Positions 14,189 to 22,488 are shown, counted from the first letter of the stretch. The stretch: 33,788 bases of DNA from Pseudomonadales bacterium (GCA_013043915.1 JABEVH010000071.1:1-33788); one strand, 5' to 3'. A program made the numbers and translations. Notes: generated by a model not told the origin, from the sequence alone.

Positions 14189-14656
14189 GTGCAAAACAAG
14201 ACGCTGGGCCAGCAGTTGGCTTCAACCACCAAAGTATGGCGACATGTATTGGATGCTCGTCTACAGCCGCTGGGCCTATCCCAGGCGAAATGGTTATGCT
14301 TGCTCGAACTTATACGTGCTGACGAGGAACTGACGCAAAGTGAACTTGCGCAGCGCCTAGGGATTGAGCCAGCTACGCTCGTGCGTTTGCTGGATCGCCT
14401 AGAGGCGCACGGGTGGGTAGTAAGGCAGGCTGATATCCATGATCGACGTAGTAAACGCATTCGGTTAACCGAACGATCGAGAGCCATAGCCATCAAGGTG
14501 CAGCAAACGGCAGATGATCTGCGTGTTGAACTCGTGCGGGGGATTCCTGCGGAGGATATGGCCATTTGCTCACAAGTGCTGAGCATGATTGATCAGCGTG
14601 CACGGATTTTGCTCTCACCGGGTACTGACCTGCTAGCTGATGAAGGTGAACAGTAG
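14189..14656 (+). CDS. MarR/SlyA-family transcriptional regulator
   Basis: The 155-residue protein is a winged-helix regulator of the MarR family: helix-turn-helix LTQSELAQRLGIEPATLVRLLDRLEAHGWVVR followed by the wing with the family signature DIHDRRSKRIRLTE, and a C-terminal dimerisation helix. MarR proteins usually bind palindromes near their own or adjacent genes and release them on binding a small phenolic or similar ligand. The only available start is a GTG at 14189, with a TAG ten or so codons upstream and TGAGGA as ribosome-binding site. It lies 106 bases before the FAD/ThDP enzyme pair on the same strand, and abutting palindromes in that gap are its most likely target. Confidence 0.9.
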   Translation: MQNKTLGQQLASTTKVWRHVLDARLQPLGLSQAKWLCLLELIRADEELTQSELAQRLGIEPATLVRLLDRLEAHGWVVRQADIHDRRSKRIRLTERSRAIAIKVQQTADDLRVELVRGIPAEDMAICSQVLSMIDQRARILLSPGTDLLADEGEQ

Positions 14657-14673
14657 TTTTCTGGTTTGTCCTG

Positions 14674-14701
14674 TTCTGTTCAGAATGTCGTTAATACGAC
14701 A
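14674..14701. promoter_or_regulatory. Two abutting palindromes, candidate MarR operator
   Basis: TTCTG-TT-CAGAA (14674-14685) is followed without a gap by TGTCGT-TAAT-ACGACA (14686-14701). Both are perfect inverted repeats; the second has the length typical for MarR-family dimers. They lie between the regulator gene and the FAD-dehydrogenase gene. A weak promoter (TTGACT near 14724) could lie downstream, so binding here could control the enzyme pair. Confidence 0.5.
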
Positions 14702-14762
14702 GTATTTGGCTTCGTCTCATGATTGACTTGCTGATAGTTGATACAGCCATAAGGAGTCAACC

Positions 14763-16346
14763 ATGATCAAAGCTCAGGGGCCAGTCATCATTGGCGGTGG
14801 TATTGCCGGGATGCGAACGGCATTACAATTGCTGCGTCAGGGCTGGAATGTCAAGCTGCTGGATCGCCACCCCATCAATCGTATGGGGGGGCTGGGGCGT
14901 ACAGCCTTTGGAGGTATGGCGCTCAACAGTACCCGTGAACAAAAACTCTGGCGCATCCCCGATACCCCGGAGCGCATGCTGGAAGATTGGCTTAGTTTTG
15001 CAGATTTTAACGCAGATGATATTTGGCCGCGCCGCTGGGCTGAACATTATGTAGAACACTGTCGGCGAGACGTCTATGACGATGTGCGGTCGTTGGGTTT
15101 GAGCTTTATGCCAGCGGTCAACTGGGTGGAACGGGGGCTGTACCGCCCTGGGAACTCGCTACCGCGCTACCATGTACTGTGGGGGACGGGATGGGGACTG
15201 GTTGAGGCTTTGAAGCGTGCCTTGCAGCCTTATCTGGCGTCGCAACGTTTACAATGGCTAGCAGAGGCTGAAGTGCTTGATTTTCAGGAGGTAGTCTCGG
15301 GCTGGGATTTGCGTTACCGCATTCAGGGACAGGAAGAGGAACTGACCACGCCTTTGCTGATATTGGCGGCGGGGGGGTGGACGGGGCAGCTGCAAAAAGT
15401 TAGAGAGTATTGGCCGCGAGCACCCTCGGATATGCTCAATGGTTCGCATCCCTTTTGTAATGGTGCTTTGCATGTTCGCGCCGAGCAGCGTGGTGCTGCG
15501 TTTACTCACCAAGAGGCCATGTGGAATTATGCCGCCGGTATCGCGCATCCCCAGCCTGAGTTTGAAGGCCATGGCCTGAGTTTAATTCCTCCTAAATCAG
15601 CCCTGTGGCTGGACCATAAAGGCCGTCGATTAGGGCCTGAACCCTGGGTAGCTGGTTTTGATACGCATGCCTTATGTCATCGTATGAGTGATTTAGAGCA
15701 GCCTTGGACATGGCAGTTGCTTAACCGCCGTATTGCTTTGCGCGAACTTTCCATCTCAGGTGCCGAGCATAATCCTGATATACGCGAGATCAACCGTTTG
15801 CGTTTTGCTCGTCAGATGGTGATGGGTAATACCTGGCTATACGAGCAGCTACAGCAGTCTCCTGATGTGGTTGTAGCTGAGACCTTGCCGGAACTTGCCG
15901 AAGCAATGAACCGGCGCTTTCCAACAGCTCCGATTGATCTGGCTTGTCTGAGTTCCAGCGTGCAGGGCTATGACCAACAGGTTAGCATGGGGCGGGCGTA
16001 TTGGAATGACGATCAGTTGCGGCGTTTGGATCAGTTAAGGCAGTGGCGCAGTGAGCGCTTGCGAACCTGTTCTGCGGCACCGATACTGCAGTCCGGTTCG
16101 GGACCTTTGGTAGCCATGCGTTTGCGCCTGATTACCCGAAAAAGTTTAGGTGGCATTGTGACCAACATCAATTCACAGGTGATAGGGCGTGATGGTCAGG
16201 CCATGGCGGGTCTGTATGCGGTGGGAGAAATGAGTGGATTTGGTGGCGGAGGGTCATCGGGCCAACGTAGCCTGGAAGGAACCTTTATCGCCGGTTGTCA
16301 TCTGACTGCCTGGCAGGCAGCTCGTCACATAGGGAGCGGCGCGTGA
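14763..16346 (+). CDS. FAD-binding dehydrogenase (KstD/fumarate reductase flavoprotein-like)
   Basis: The 527-residue protein begins with the dinucleotide-binding motif VIIGGGIAGMRTALQLLRQG (glycines at 11-16) followed by an acidic loop (LLDRHP). The C-terminal FAD-binding part has GLYAVGEMSGFGGGGSSGQRSLEGTFIAGC, typical of the FAD-binding dehydrogenases related to 3-ketosteroid dehydrogenases and fumarate reductase flavoproteins. It has no signal peptide. The ATG at 14763 has AAGGAG upstream. It overlaps the ThDP enzyme gene by four bases (GTGA) and follows a MarR gene. I infer that the two enzymes act in one catabolic pathway, this one probably inserting a double bond or oxidising the substrate; the substrate is not evident. 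Confidence 0.8.
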   Translation: MIKAQGPVIIGGGIAGMRTALQLLRQGWNVKLLDRHPINRMGGLGRTAFGGMALNSTREQKLWRIPDTPERMLEDWLSFADFNADDIWPRRWAEHYVEHCRRDVYDDVRSLGLSFMPAVNWVERGLYRPGNSLPRYHVLWGTGWGLVEALKRALQPYLASQRLQWLAEAEVLDFQEVVSGWDLRYRIQGQEEELTTPLLILAAGGWTGQLQKVREYWPRAPSDMLNGSHPFCNGALHVRAEQRGAAFTHQEAMWNYAAGIAHPQPEFEGHGLSLIPPKSALWLDHKGRRLGPEPWVAGFDTHALCHRMSDLEQPWTWQLLNRRIALRELSISGAEHNPDIREINRLRFARQMVMGNTWLYEQLQQSPDVVVAETLPELAEAMNRRFPTAPIDLACLSSSVQGYDQQVSMGRAYWNDDQLRRLDQLRQWRSERLRTCSAAPILQSGSGPLVAMRLRLITRKSLGGIVTNINSQVIGRDGQAMAGLYAVGEMSGFGGGGSSGQRSLEGTFIAGCHLTAWQAARHIGSGA

Positions 16347-18082
16347 AAAAGACAGGAGCATGGTTGGTACGATTTGCCTTGGAACAGTTGGGAGTACGTC
16401 ATACTTTTGGCATACCGGGTGTACATAACACAGAACTTTATGATGAATTGGCGGCTTCTGAATCGTTGCACCCCATCTTGGTGACCCATGAAGGCTGTGG
16501 AGCTTTTATGGCAGATGCCATCTCGCGAACCAGTCAGCAGGTAGGTACCCTGGTTCTGGTACCAGCGGCTGGATTGACCCATGCCGCCAGCGGCATCGGC
16601 GAGGCCTTCCTTGACGGTGTGCCCATGTTGGTTATTTCGGGTGGGATACGCAGCGATTCAGCCTATCAGTTCCAATTACATGATATCGATAATCACGCTT
16701 TTATCGGACCGTTGTGTAAAGCAACCTTCAAGATCAGCCGGCATGCTGAAATTGTGGAAACGTTCTACCGCGCTTTTGACCTGGCATGTAGCGGGGAACC
16801 TGGGCCGGTTTATATCGAAGTGCCCGTTAACCTGCAACTCGATAAGGGAGAGATCCTGGACTTGCCTGCCTATGCCAAACAGGCAGCGGTGAATCCTGTA
16901 GACCGGCAGCATATCCATAAGGCCGCCGAGTTGCTCAAAGCGGCTAAACGCCCAGGACTTTTTCTGGGGTGGGGGGCCGTAGATGCTCAGGACAGTGCTA
17001 TTGCCATCGCAGAGCGATTAGGCGCTCCGGTAGCGACGACGCTGCAAGGTTTGTCAGCTTTTCCGGGGGACCATCCGTTGTCGGTGGGGATGAGTTTTGG
17101 TCCGCATGCGGTACCTGCAGCTAAAATCATGGAATCCTGTGATGTTTTGCTGGCGGTAGGAACGCGTTTCAGTGAAATTGCCACGGGAAGTTTTGGCATG
17201 CCCGTACCTTCGACCCTGATTCATATCGATATTAATCCACGCGTTTTCCATGTGAATTATCCTGCAACCGTCACCGTCCAAGGGGATAGTCGTGAGATTT
17301 TGCCTCTGCTGCTGGAACAGCTGGTTCATATGGGTGGGACACCATCAGCCCATGTTGTTTCAGTACGGGATACGATTGAGCAGGGCCGTCAGCAGTTTCG
17401 TAAATCTTGGGAAGAGCATGCAACTCCTGCAGGAAAAGTTAGCCCAGCAGCCTTCTTTTCAGGCTTGAAGGAGCAAATGACTTCGGATACCTATGTCGTT
17501 GCCGATGACGGCAACCACACCTTCTTGACGGCAGAGCACCTGCCGATCAGAAAGCCGCGGCATTTCATTTCACCGACAGATTTTAATTGCATGGGCTATG
17601 CAGTGCCTGCCGCCCTAGGTGTTAAGCTGATGCATCCTGAGTCGCCGGTGGTGGCTATCGTAGGTGATGGCGCATTTAACATGACGTGTATGGAGTTGTT
17701 GACGGCTGTGCGCGAACGGCTGGGTGTGGTGATCGCGGTATTTGCCGATGGTGAGCTGGCGCAAATCGCGCAGGCTCAGCAGATTCCTTACCGGCGCATG
17801 ACATGTACCGAGCTGCCACGCCTGGATCGTCGTGCTTTGGCCCAGGCTTTGGGCTTGCACTACATCGCACTTTCCCATGATACCGCCGTTGGGGCTGCCT
17901 TGCAGGAGGCATGGGAACGGTCACAAACAGGCCAGCCCGTGCTGCTGGATGTTGCTATAGATTACAGCCGGCCGACTTATTTTACCCAAGGGATACTCAA
18001 GACCAATTTGAAGCGCCTTAACCGAGGGACCCAGGTGCGTATGGTCGGGCGCGCCCTATGGCGGCGCGTGACCATGCGTTAG
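16343..18082 (+). CDS. Thiamine diphosphate-dependent enzyme (acetolactate synthase/decarboxylase-like)
   Basis: The 579-residue protein has the three-domain structure of ThDP enzymes such as acetolactate synthase large subunit and benzoylformate decarboxylase. The N-terminal pyrimidine domain has FGIPGVHNTELYD and LVTHEGCGAFMADA with the activating glutamate (E50). The middle domain starts around PVNLQLDKGE. The C-terminal diphosphate domain has AIVGDGAFNM (GDG at 441-443) and, 25 residues on, VFADGELAQIAQ. The usual NN or ND is AD here, but the metal-ligand position itself is Asp. The start is the GTG at 16343 inside the end of the FAD-dehydrogenase gene; an ATG at 16295 would overlap that gene by 52 bases and is unlikely. 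Its stop lies two bases from the convergent moaB stop. Confidence 0.85.
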   Translation: MKKTGAWLVRFALEQLGVRHTFGIPGVHNTELYDELAASESLHPILVTHEGCGAFMADAISRTSQQVGTLVLVPAAGLTHAASGIGEAFLDGVPMLVISGGIRSDSAYQFQLHDIDNHAFIGPLCKATFKISRHAEIVETFYRAFDLACSGEPGPVYIEVPVNLQLDKGEILDLPAYAKQAAVNPVDRQHIHKAAELLKAAKRPGLFLGWGAVDAQDSAIAIAERLGAPVATTLQGLSAFPGDHPLSVGMSFGPHAVPAAKIMESCDVLLAVGTRFSEIATGSFGMPVPSTLIHIDINPRVFHVNYPATVTVQGDSREILPLLLEQLVHMGGTPSAHVVSVRDTIEQGRQQFRKSWEEHATPAGKVSPAAFFSGLKEQMTSDTYVVADDGNHTFLTAEHLPIRKPRHFISPTDFNCMGYAVPAALGVKLMHPESPVVAIVGDGAFNMTCMELLTAVRERLGVVIAVFADGELAQIAQAQQIPYRRMTCTELPRLDRRALAQALGLHYIALSHDTAVGAALQEAWERSQTGQPVLLDVAIDYSRPTYFTQGILKTNLKRLNRGTQVRMVGRALWRRVTMR

Positions 18083-18084
18083 CG

Positions 18085-18615
18085 TCAGCGGGAGCGTTCG
18101 CGCACCTGAAGTACCCCGATAAAATTGCAGGGGCGGGTGCGTGCATCCAGCTGTTCAGACAAAATGCCTTGCCAGGCCGTGCGACAGGCACCGGTGGACC
18201 CCGGGACACAAAAGATAAGCGTATCGTTGGCCATGCCGGCGAGCGCTCGTGATTGCAGGGTAGAGGTGCCAATTTCCTGCAAGGAGATTTGTCTGAATAA
18301 TTCTCCGAAGCCATCGATGGTTTTGTCAAAAAGCGGTGACAATGCCTCCGGTGTGGAGTCTCGTCCAGAAAAGCCTGTACCGCCGGTACTGATGACGACA
18401 TCGATCTCCGGGTCAGCGATCCAGACAGAAACTTGGGCACGAAGGCGGTAGATGTCATCCTTAATGATTTTTCGGTCAGCCAGTTGATGACCTGCGTCGG
18501 TCAGAGCATTGACCAGGTACGCACCTGAGGTGTCATTTTCAAGTTGGCGTGTGTCGGAAACTGTCAGGACGGCGACATTCAGGGCTACAAATTCAGCAGT
18601 GCTTTGATGACTCAT
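18085..18615 (-). CDS. moaB: Molybdenum cofactor biosynthesis protein MoaB
   Basis: The 176-residue protein matches the MoaB/MogA family: LNVAVLTVSDTRQLENDTSG near the start, DVVISTGGTGFSGRDSTPEAL carrying the conserved GGTG and D-x-T residues, and the final NDTLIFCVPGSTGACRTAW. Members bind molybdopterin and adenylylate it in molybdenum cofactor synthesis. The ATG at 18615 has GGAG ten bases upstream; the ATG at 18624 has its GGAG too close. It is divergent from the HD-GYP gene and convergent with the ThDP enzyme gene. No other molybdenum cofactor genes are nearby. Confidence 0.9.
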   Translation of the reverse strand: MSHQSTAEFVALNVAVLTVSDTRQLENDTSGAYLVNALTDAGHQLADRKIIKDDIYRLRAQVSVWIADPEIDVVISTGGTGFSGRDSTPEALSPLFDKTIDGFGELFRQISLQEIGTSTLQSRALAGMANDTLIFCVPGSTGACRTAWQGILSEQLDARTRPCNFIGVLQVRERSR

Positions 18616-18623
18616 GAGGTGCA

Positions 18624-18635
18624 TGCTCCGGAGCA
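18624..18635. promoter_or_regulatory. Palindrome covering the moaB ribosome-binding site
   Basis: TGCTCCGGAGCA is a perfect 12-base palindrome and contains the GGAG that serves the moaB start at 18615. If present in the transcript it is too tight to fold alone, but it could be an operator for this divergent promoter region. Confidence 0.3.
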
Positions 18636-18722
18636 GAAGTGCATCATCATAACATCGGTGCAGGTGATAGCCGAAGTACGACCTGCTACAGTGTAAGCAT
18701 CGTCGATAGTAAGGGGGCAGTT

Positions 18723-20348
18723 ATGAGCGATGAATCGCAGATTAGCGGGAATGAACAGGTTTTTTGGCATCTCATTGAAATCGGCATTGCCCTCTCCTCT
18801 GAACATGATACCACCAAACTGATGGAATCCATTCTCAAGGAGGCTCAGGACATTACACGAGCGGATGGCGGAACTTTGTATTTGTTACGAGATCGTGACC
18901 ATACTCAGGCAAGGCTAGAATTTAATATCGTAAGAAATGACAGCCTGCATGTACATTGGGTTCGTTCCCTTGATGCTACGGAAGCCGATATTTATCCATC
19001 ACTGCCTCTGCGGGATTCGTTGGGTCAGGCTGAGCATCATAATGTCGCTACGCATGTGGCTTGGACCCGACAACTGAGCAATATTCCTGATGTATACGAG
19101 GTCACCGATTTTGATTTCTCAGGAGCGCGGCGCTTTGATGAGAAAAACGGCTATCGCACGCGATCTCTACTGACGATACCGTTGTGTAATCACGATCAGG
19201 AAACCATAGGCGTGTTGCAGCTGATCAATGCTCGTGATGAGACGGGGCAGGTCATGGCTTTTCCTGAGTCCCAGGAAACCATCGTACGCGCCTTAGCCTC
19301 GCTGGCTGCCGTGGCCTTGGATAACCGGATTTTGTTTGAACAGCACAAGGCTTTGCTTAAATCATTTACCGACACCATCGCCGATGCCATCGATGCCAAG
19401 TCGCCTTATACCTCGGCGCATTGTCGACGTGTTCCGATTATCACTGATATGTTGGCGCAAGCCGCCTGTGAAGAACAGGAAGGGCCCTTAGCTGATTTTA
19501 CTTTAGATACCGATGACTGGTATGAATTGCGGGTAGCTAGCGGTATGCATGATTGCGGGAAGCTAGTGACGCCTGATTATCTTCTCGATAAATCCACCAA
19601 ACTGCATAGGATGCGTGATGGCATGGACGTTATCGATGTTCGGGTTGTCGTGATGATGCGTGAGGCTGAGATTGATTACTTGCGTGCATTACAGGCGCAA
19701 CCTCAACATGCTGATGTGCTGCTGGCTGATCTCGAAGCAAAAATCACACAACTACGCGAGGCGCAGGATTTTTTGCATGAATCAAACCGAGGTGGGGAAT
19801 TTTTTTCCGATCAGGCTAGACAGCGTTTGCTCGAACTGGCTGCATGGCGCTGGAAGGATGCGCAAGGCCATGAGCAGACCTTGCTGACTGAAGAGGATGT
19901 CGCTTATCTGGGCATTCAACGAGGGACCTTAAGTGCCGAGGAGCGGGAGCGTATCAATGAGCATATGGTCGTGACGATAAAAATGCTCAATTCATTGCCC
20001 TTCCCTAAGTCGTTGCACCGTGTACCCGAGTATGCGGGAGGTCATCATGAGCGCATGGATGGCAGTGGTTTTCCCCAAGGACTGACACGGGAACAGATGT
20101 CCTGGCCGGCCAGGATGATGGCTATTGCAGATATTTTTGAGGCACTAACGGCATCGGATCGTCCCTACAAACCGCCGATGAAGTTATCCGAATCCTTGCG
20201 CATCATGCAGCGTATGCGAGATCAGCATCATATTGATCCTGATCTCTACCAGCTATTTTTGCGGAGACGCGTGTGGGAAAATTACGCCCATACGGTAAAT
20301 TTAAGCAGGGAACAACTCGATGTTGAGGATATCAGCCCCTTCCTATAG
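18723..20348 (+). CDS. GAF/HD-GYP signalling protein with a GFP variant motif
   Basis: The 541-residue protein has an N-terminal GAF domain (about 15-205, including GGTLYLLRDRD and GYRTRSLLTIPLCNHDQETIGVLQLIN) and a C-terminal HD-GYP domain. The latter has the HD pair in SGMHDCGKLVTPDYLLDKSTKL (H276, D277), then HHERMDGSGFPQGL at 441-454, where the usual GYP is GFP, and ARMMAIADIFEALTASDRPYK. About 120 residues, partly helical and rich in charge, separate the two halves. HD-GYP proteins hydrolyse cyclic di-GMP; the metal-binding residues are present, so activity is likely. GAF would sense a small molecule or nucleotide. The ATG at 18723 has AAGGGGG upstream, and an ATG at 18639 would lie in the moaB promoter region. 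Confidence 0.88.
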   Translation: MSDESQISGNEQVFWHLIEIGIALSSEHDTTKLMESILKEAQDITRADGGTLYLLRDRDHTQARLEFNIVRNDSLHVHWVRSLDATEADIYPSLPLRDSLGQAEHHNVATHVAWTRQLSNIPDVYEVTDFDFSGARRFDEKNGYRTRSLLTIPLCNHDQETIGVLQLINARDETGQVMAFPESQETIVRALASLAAVALDNRILFEQHKALLKSFTDTIADAIDAKSPYTSAHCRRVPIITDMLAQAACEEQEGPLADFTLDTDDWYELRVASGMHDCGKLVTPDYLLDKSTKLHRMRDGMDVIDVRVVVMMREAEIDYLRALQAQPQHADVLLADLEAKITQLREAQDFLHESNRGGEFFSDQARQRLLELAAWRWKDAQGHEQTLLTEEDVAYLGIQRGTLSAEERERINEHMVVTIKMLNSLPFPKSLHRVPEYAGGHHERMDGSGFPQGLTREQMSWPARMMAIADIFEALTASDRPYKPPMKLSESLRIMQRMRDQHHIDPDLYQLFLRRRVWENYAHTVNLSREQLDVEDISPFL

Positions 20349-20403
20349 GGTAGCGAGGAAAAACAAGGCACGAACTTGAATGGATGGGAAAGATTCCTGC
20401 GGT

Positions 20404-20832
20404 TTACAGTGGAGGAATCTGAACTTGAGAGACCGTTCCCGTGCCGTTGAAGATGACAGAGCCATTGCCTCGTCTGGTCTGATAGTACCAAATATTCTGC
20501 CAATTGATTTTGATAATTTGACTGGGTGAACCGAGTAAGGCTTTTACCTGATCAGGCTTCATGCCAGATTTGATTGCCTGCCAGTTCTCAAGGCGTAGAT
20601 CAGGGGAGTCCATAACCCAATGACCTGGAGTTGTGTTGCCCGAATTTGAACCTGGCGACGGCGCCGATACAGGAGGGGTGGGGGTGTTTATAGCCTTTTC
20701 TAGTAACTCAACTCTCTTTTCCAAGGCCTCAAATTCAGATTTGGAGACATACTCATCTGCGTGGGTAACGTGTAGCGCTACACTGCCAATCAGACAATAT
20801 CCAAGTAAGTAAGTGATTCTGGGGACGGTCAT
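20404..20832 (-). CDS. Exported coiled-coil protein with BamE/SmpA-like domain
   Basis: The 142-residue protein has a signal sequence (MTVPRITYLLGYCLIGSVAL ... THA), a short coiled coil (SEFEALEKRVELLEKAIN), a P/S/G/N-rich linker, and a C-terminal domain resembling SmpA/OmlA/BamE: ENWQAIKSGMKPDQVKALLG followed by PSQ, then WYYQ and a final strand. There is no obvious lipobox cysteine, unlike real BamE lipoproteins, so I do not call it bamE. The ATG at 20832 has GAGGTG upstream; a longer reading from 20904 would add an unlikely 24-residue leader. Function is unknown; a periplasmic envelope role is likely. Confidence 0.65.
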   Translation of the reverse strand: MTVPRITYLLGYCLIGSVALHVTHADEYVSKSEFEALEKRVELLEKAINTPTPPVSAPSPGSNSGNTTPGHWVMDSPDLRLENWQAIKSGMKPDQVKALLGSPSQIIKINWQNIWYYQTRRGNGSVIFNGTGTVSQVQIPPL

Positions 20833-20961
20833 CGCTAACACCTCATTATGGACAAGAAAAACGGGAGGAACCCAGGATAGATAGACGAGTTTGGCATACC
20901 TCACAGCGTTTTCCTATCACCCCATGGCGGGGCTTACGATAGGGCTGGATTTTCGCAGATT

Positions 20962-21008
20962 TGAATAAATAAAAAGCGAGGGAAGATACAGTTATCTCCC
21001 CTCGCTTT
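20962..21008 (-). terminator. Intrinsic terminator of the cytochrome/barrel gene
   Basis: On the minus strand AAAGCGAGGG and CCCTCGCTTT (20999-21008 and 20973-20982) form a ten-base-pair stem that continues with AGATA/TATCT, followed by TTTTTATTTATT. This is a strong rho-independent terminator 14 bases after the stop codon. Confidence 0.9.
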
Positions 21009-21022
21009 GAGACTCAACCTAA

Positions 21023-22414
21023 CTAGAACAAGAACCAGCCATAAAGCATGGCAGTGTCATTGGCATGCGCATCGCCATTATTGTAGTTATAGCCACTGTT
21101 GCCATTGTACTTGGTAAACATCCAGTACTGGGCACCGAGCTGAACATTTTCCCAGGGCAGGAAATAGTACTGAGCAACCCAGGCTGTGCTCTGCGGGCTG
21201 ATAAAAGCGGCGCCAGGCGGGAGGTTGGTCTGGTTCACGGGCATATCATAATTAGTTATATTGAATGATGCATCATTGTTGGTTCCCGTGGAACGCGTCA
21301 ACATCAGTCCAACGGACTGCTTGTTATTGAAATGCATTTCTCCCTGTAGTTTGAACGAGTTCAGATAAGCCATTCCTGAGTTTGTGGAACGCATATCATC
21401 AGACTCATGCACATACGAGCTGTGTACGACCAGTTCGTCGTTGCCCATGGGTAATTCATATTGCAAGTCAATGGCGCGGTCGACGGTGCGATCGGATGGA
21501 GAACCTAAACCGGTATTGTTAAGGCCTCCAGTATTGGTTAGATTAGCCGCCATAAACCAGCCGCCAATCTCAATGTCACCGTTACCAATATCAGTCTGAT
21601 AAGCCAAACGGCCATAAGGTGCCAGTCCGTTAAACTGACCCGGAGCTGCGTTGGTCAGATTCCAGCTCTGTGTTGAGGTAGAGCGATACAGCGTGAAATC
21701 TGCATAGTAGTGATTGTCAATCATGGTGTAGGCACCCAGTCCAGCAACGGCCCCACCTAAGCCATGAGCCATGAAAGCGTTAGCTGCATTGGCGCCACCA
21801 GCAGGCGATCCACTTGGGTGGATGAACGGGTAACCCCAGGTCGGGGTATTCTGCCAAAGGTCTTCCATGCCTGGACTATTGTTGAGCGTGACACCGTAGG
21901 TGACAGGAACGCCCAGCATCAATTTCTGATTGGCGTAACGAACTTCAGAGTTATCCTGGCTGATGCTGCCGCCATTTTCACCAGTAACCTGGAGCATCGC
22001 CCCCATATGATCAGAAACCTCGCCAGCATAGAACAGGCTGAATTGGCGAGGGAATGAAATATTATCCTGCGAGATGGCTGCCGTGCCATTAGCATTTTTG
22101 ATGTGCTCATCGCGTACATTCGTGATCTGAGTCTGAATCATCGCCGATAGCGGTGGAATCTGATTCAGCCTGACACCGGCTCCGTTGTCGCTGGCTTGAG
22201 ATTCGACCTGCTTGATACCGGTCATGGTGTAGCCATTTAATTTGAACTGACGTCCAAAGGGTGTAAGTTCAGGAAACATGGAATGGCAAGCTTCACAGGC
22301 CATACCGGTCTGACGGGCAAAGCTAGGCACAGCGTGGGCGGTCTGCGCCAGTAATCCACCCACGACGGGCAGTAGTAGTAAACGCCATGAAGGCGTAGTA
22401 GTGAGTTTGTTCAT
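21023..22414 (-). CDS. Monohaem c-type cytochrome fused to an outer-membrane barrel-like domain
   Basis: The 463-residue protein has a signal peptide (MNKLTTTPSWRLLLLPVVGG ... AHA) and immediately after it a single haem-binding motif, CEACH at 40-44, in PSFARQTGMACEACHSMFPE. The following LTPFGRQFKLNGYTMTG is a recognisable family stretch. The rest is rich in strand-like repeats (VGLMLTRSTGTNNDASFNI, WVAQYYFLPWENVQLGAQYW) and ends MLYGWFLF with a terminal Phe, as in outer-membrane barrels. Proteins with this layout are annotated simply as cytochrome c in several proteobacteria; an electron-transfer role through the outer membrane is inference. The ATG at 22414 has AGGTG seven bases upstream. 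The promoter carries an FNR-like site. Confidence 0.75.
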   Translation of the reverse strand: MNKLTTTPSWRLLLLPVVGGLLAQTAHAVPSFARQTGMACEACHSMFPELTPFGRQFKLNGYTMTGIKQVESQASDNGAGVRLNQIPPLSAMIQTQITNVRDEHIKNANGTAAISQDNISFPRQFSLFYAGEVSDHMGAMLQVTGENGGSISQDNSEVRYANQKLMLGVPVTYGVTLNNSPGMEDLWQNTPTWGYPFIHPSGSPAGGANAANAFMAHGLGGAVAGLGAYTMIDNHYYADFTLYRSTSTQSWNLTNAAPGQFNGLAPYGRLAYQTDIGNGDIEIGGWFMAANLTNTGGLNNTGLGSPSDRTVDRAIDLQYELPMGNDELVVHSSYVHESDDMRSTNSGMAYLNSFKLQGEMHFNNKQSVGLMLTRSTGTNNDASFNITNYDMPVNQTNLPPGAAFISPQSTAWVAQYYFLPWENVQLGAQYWMFTKYNGNSGYNYNNGDAHANDTAMLYGWFLF

Positions 22415-22447
22415 AGCAAGCACCTGTGAACAGTTAAAGGTGGTTCT

Positions 22448-22488
22448 ATTATCTGTGGAACGCGGCCGAATAAATTGATCTGTAGCAA
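22448..22488 (-). promoter_or_regulatory. FNR/ANR-like site and -10 element of the cytochrome/barrel gene
   Basis: On the minus strand TTGCT-ACAG-ATCAA (22475-22488) matches nine of ten consensus positions of the FNR-type box TTGAT-N4-ATCAA. A GATAAT -10 hexamer (22448-22453) has its centre 31 bases downstream of the box centre. That puts the box near -41, the position of class II activation by FNR. Transcription would start near 22441. Confidence 0.45.

Noticed and set aside
17735-17770. Apparent loss of a magnesium ligand in the ThDP enzyme (NN replaced by AD)
   Set aside because: Counting from the GDG motif and comparing with benzoylformate decarboxylase and acetolactate synthase, the ligand is the second residue of the pair, which is Asp here. 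Asp occurs at this position in other family members, so the site is probably functional; only the first Asn is lost.
20404-20832. BamE, the outer-membrane assembly lipoprotein
   Set aside because: No lipobox cysteine is present and the protein has an added coiled coil; only the C-terminal domain resembles BamE.
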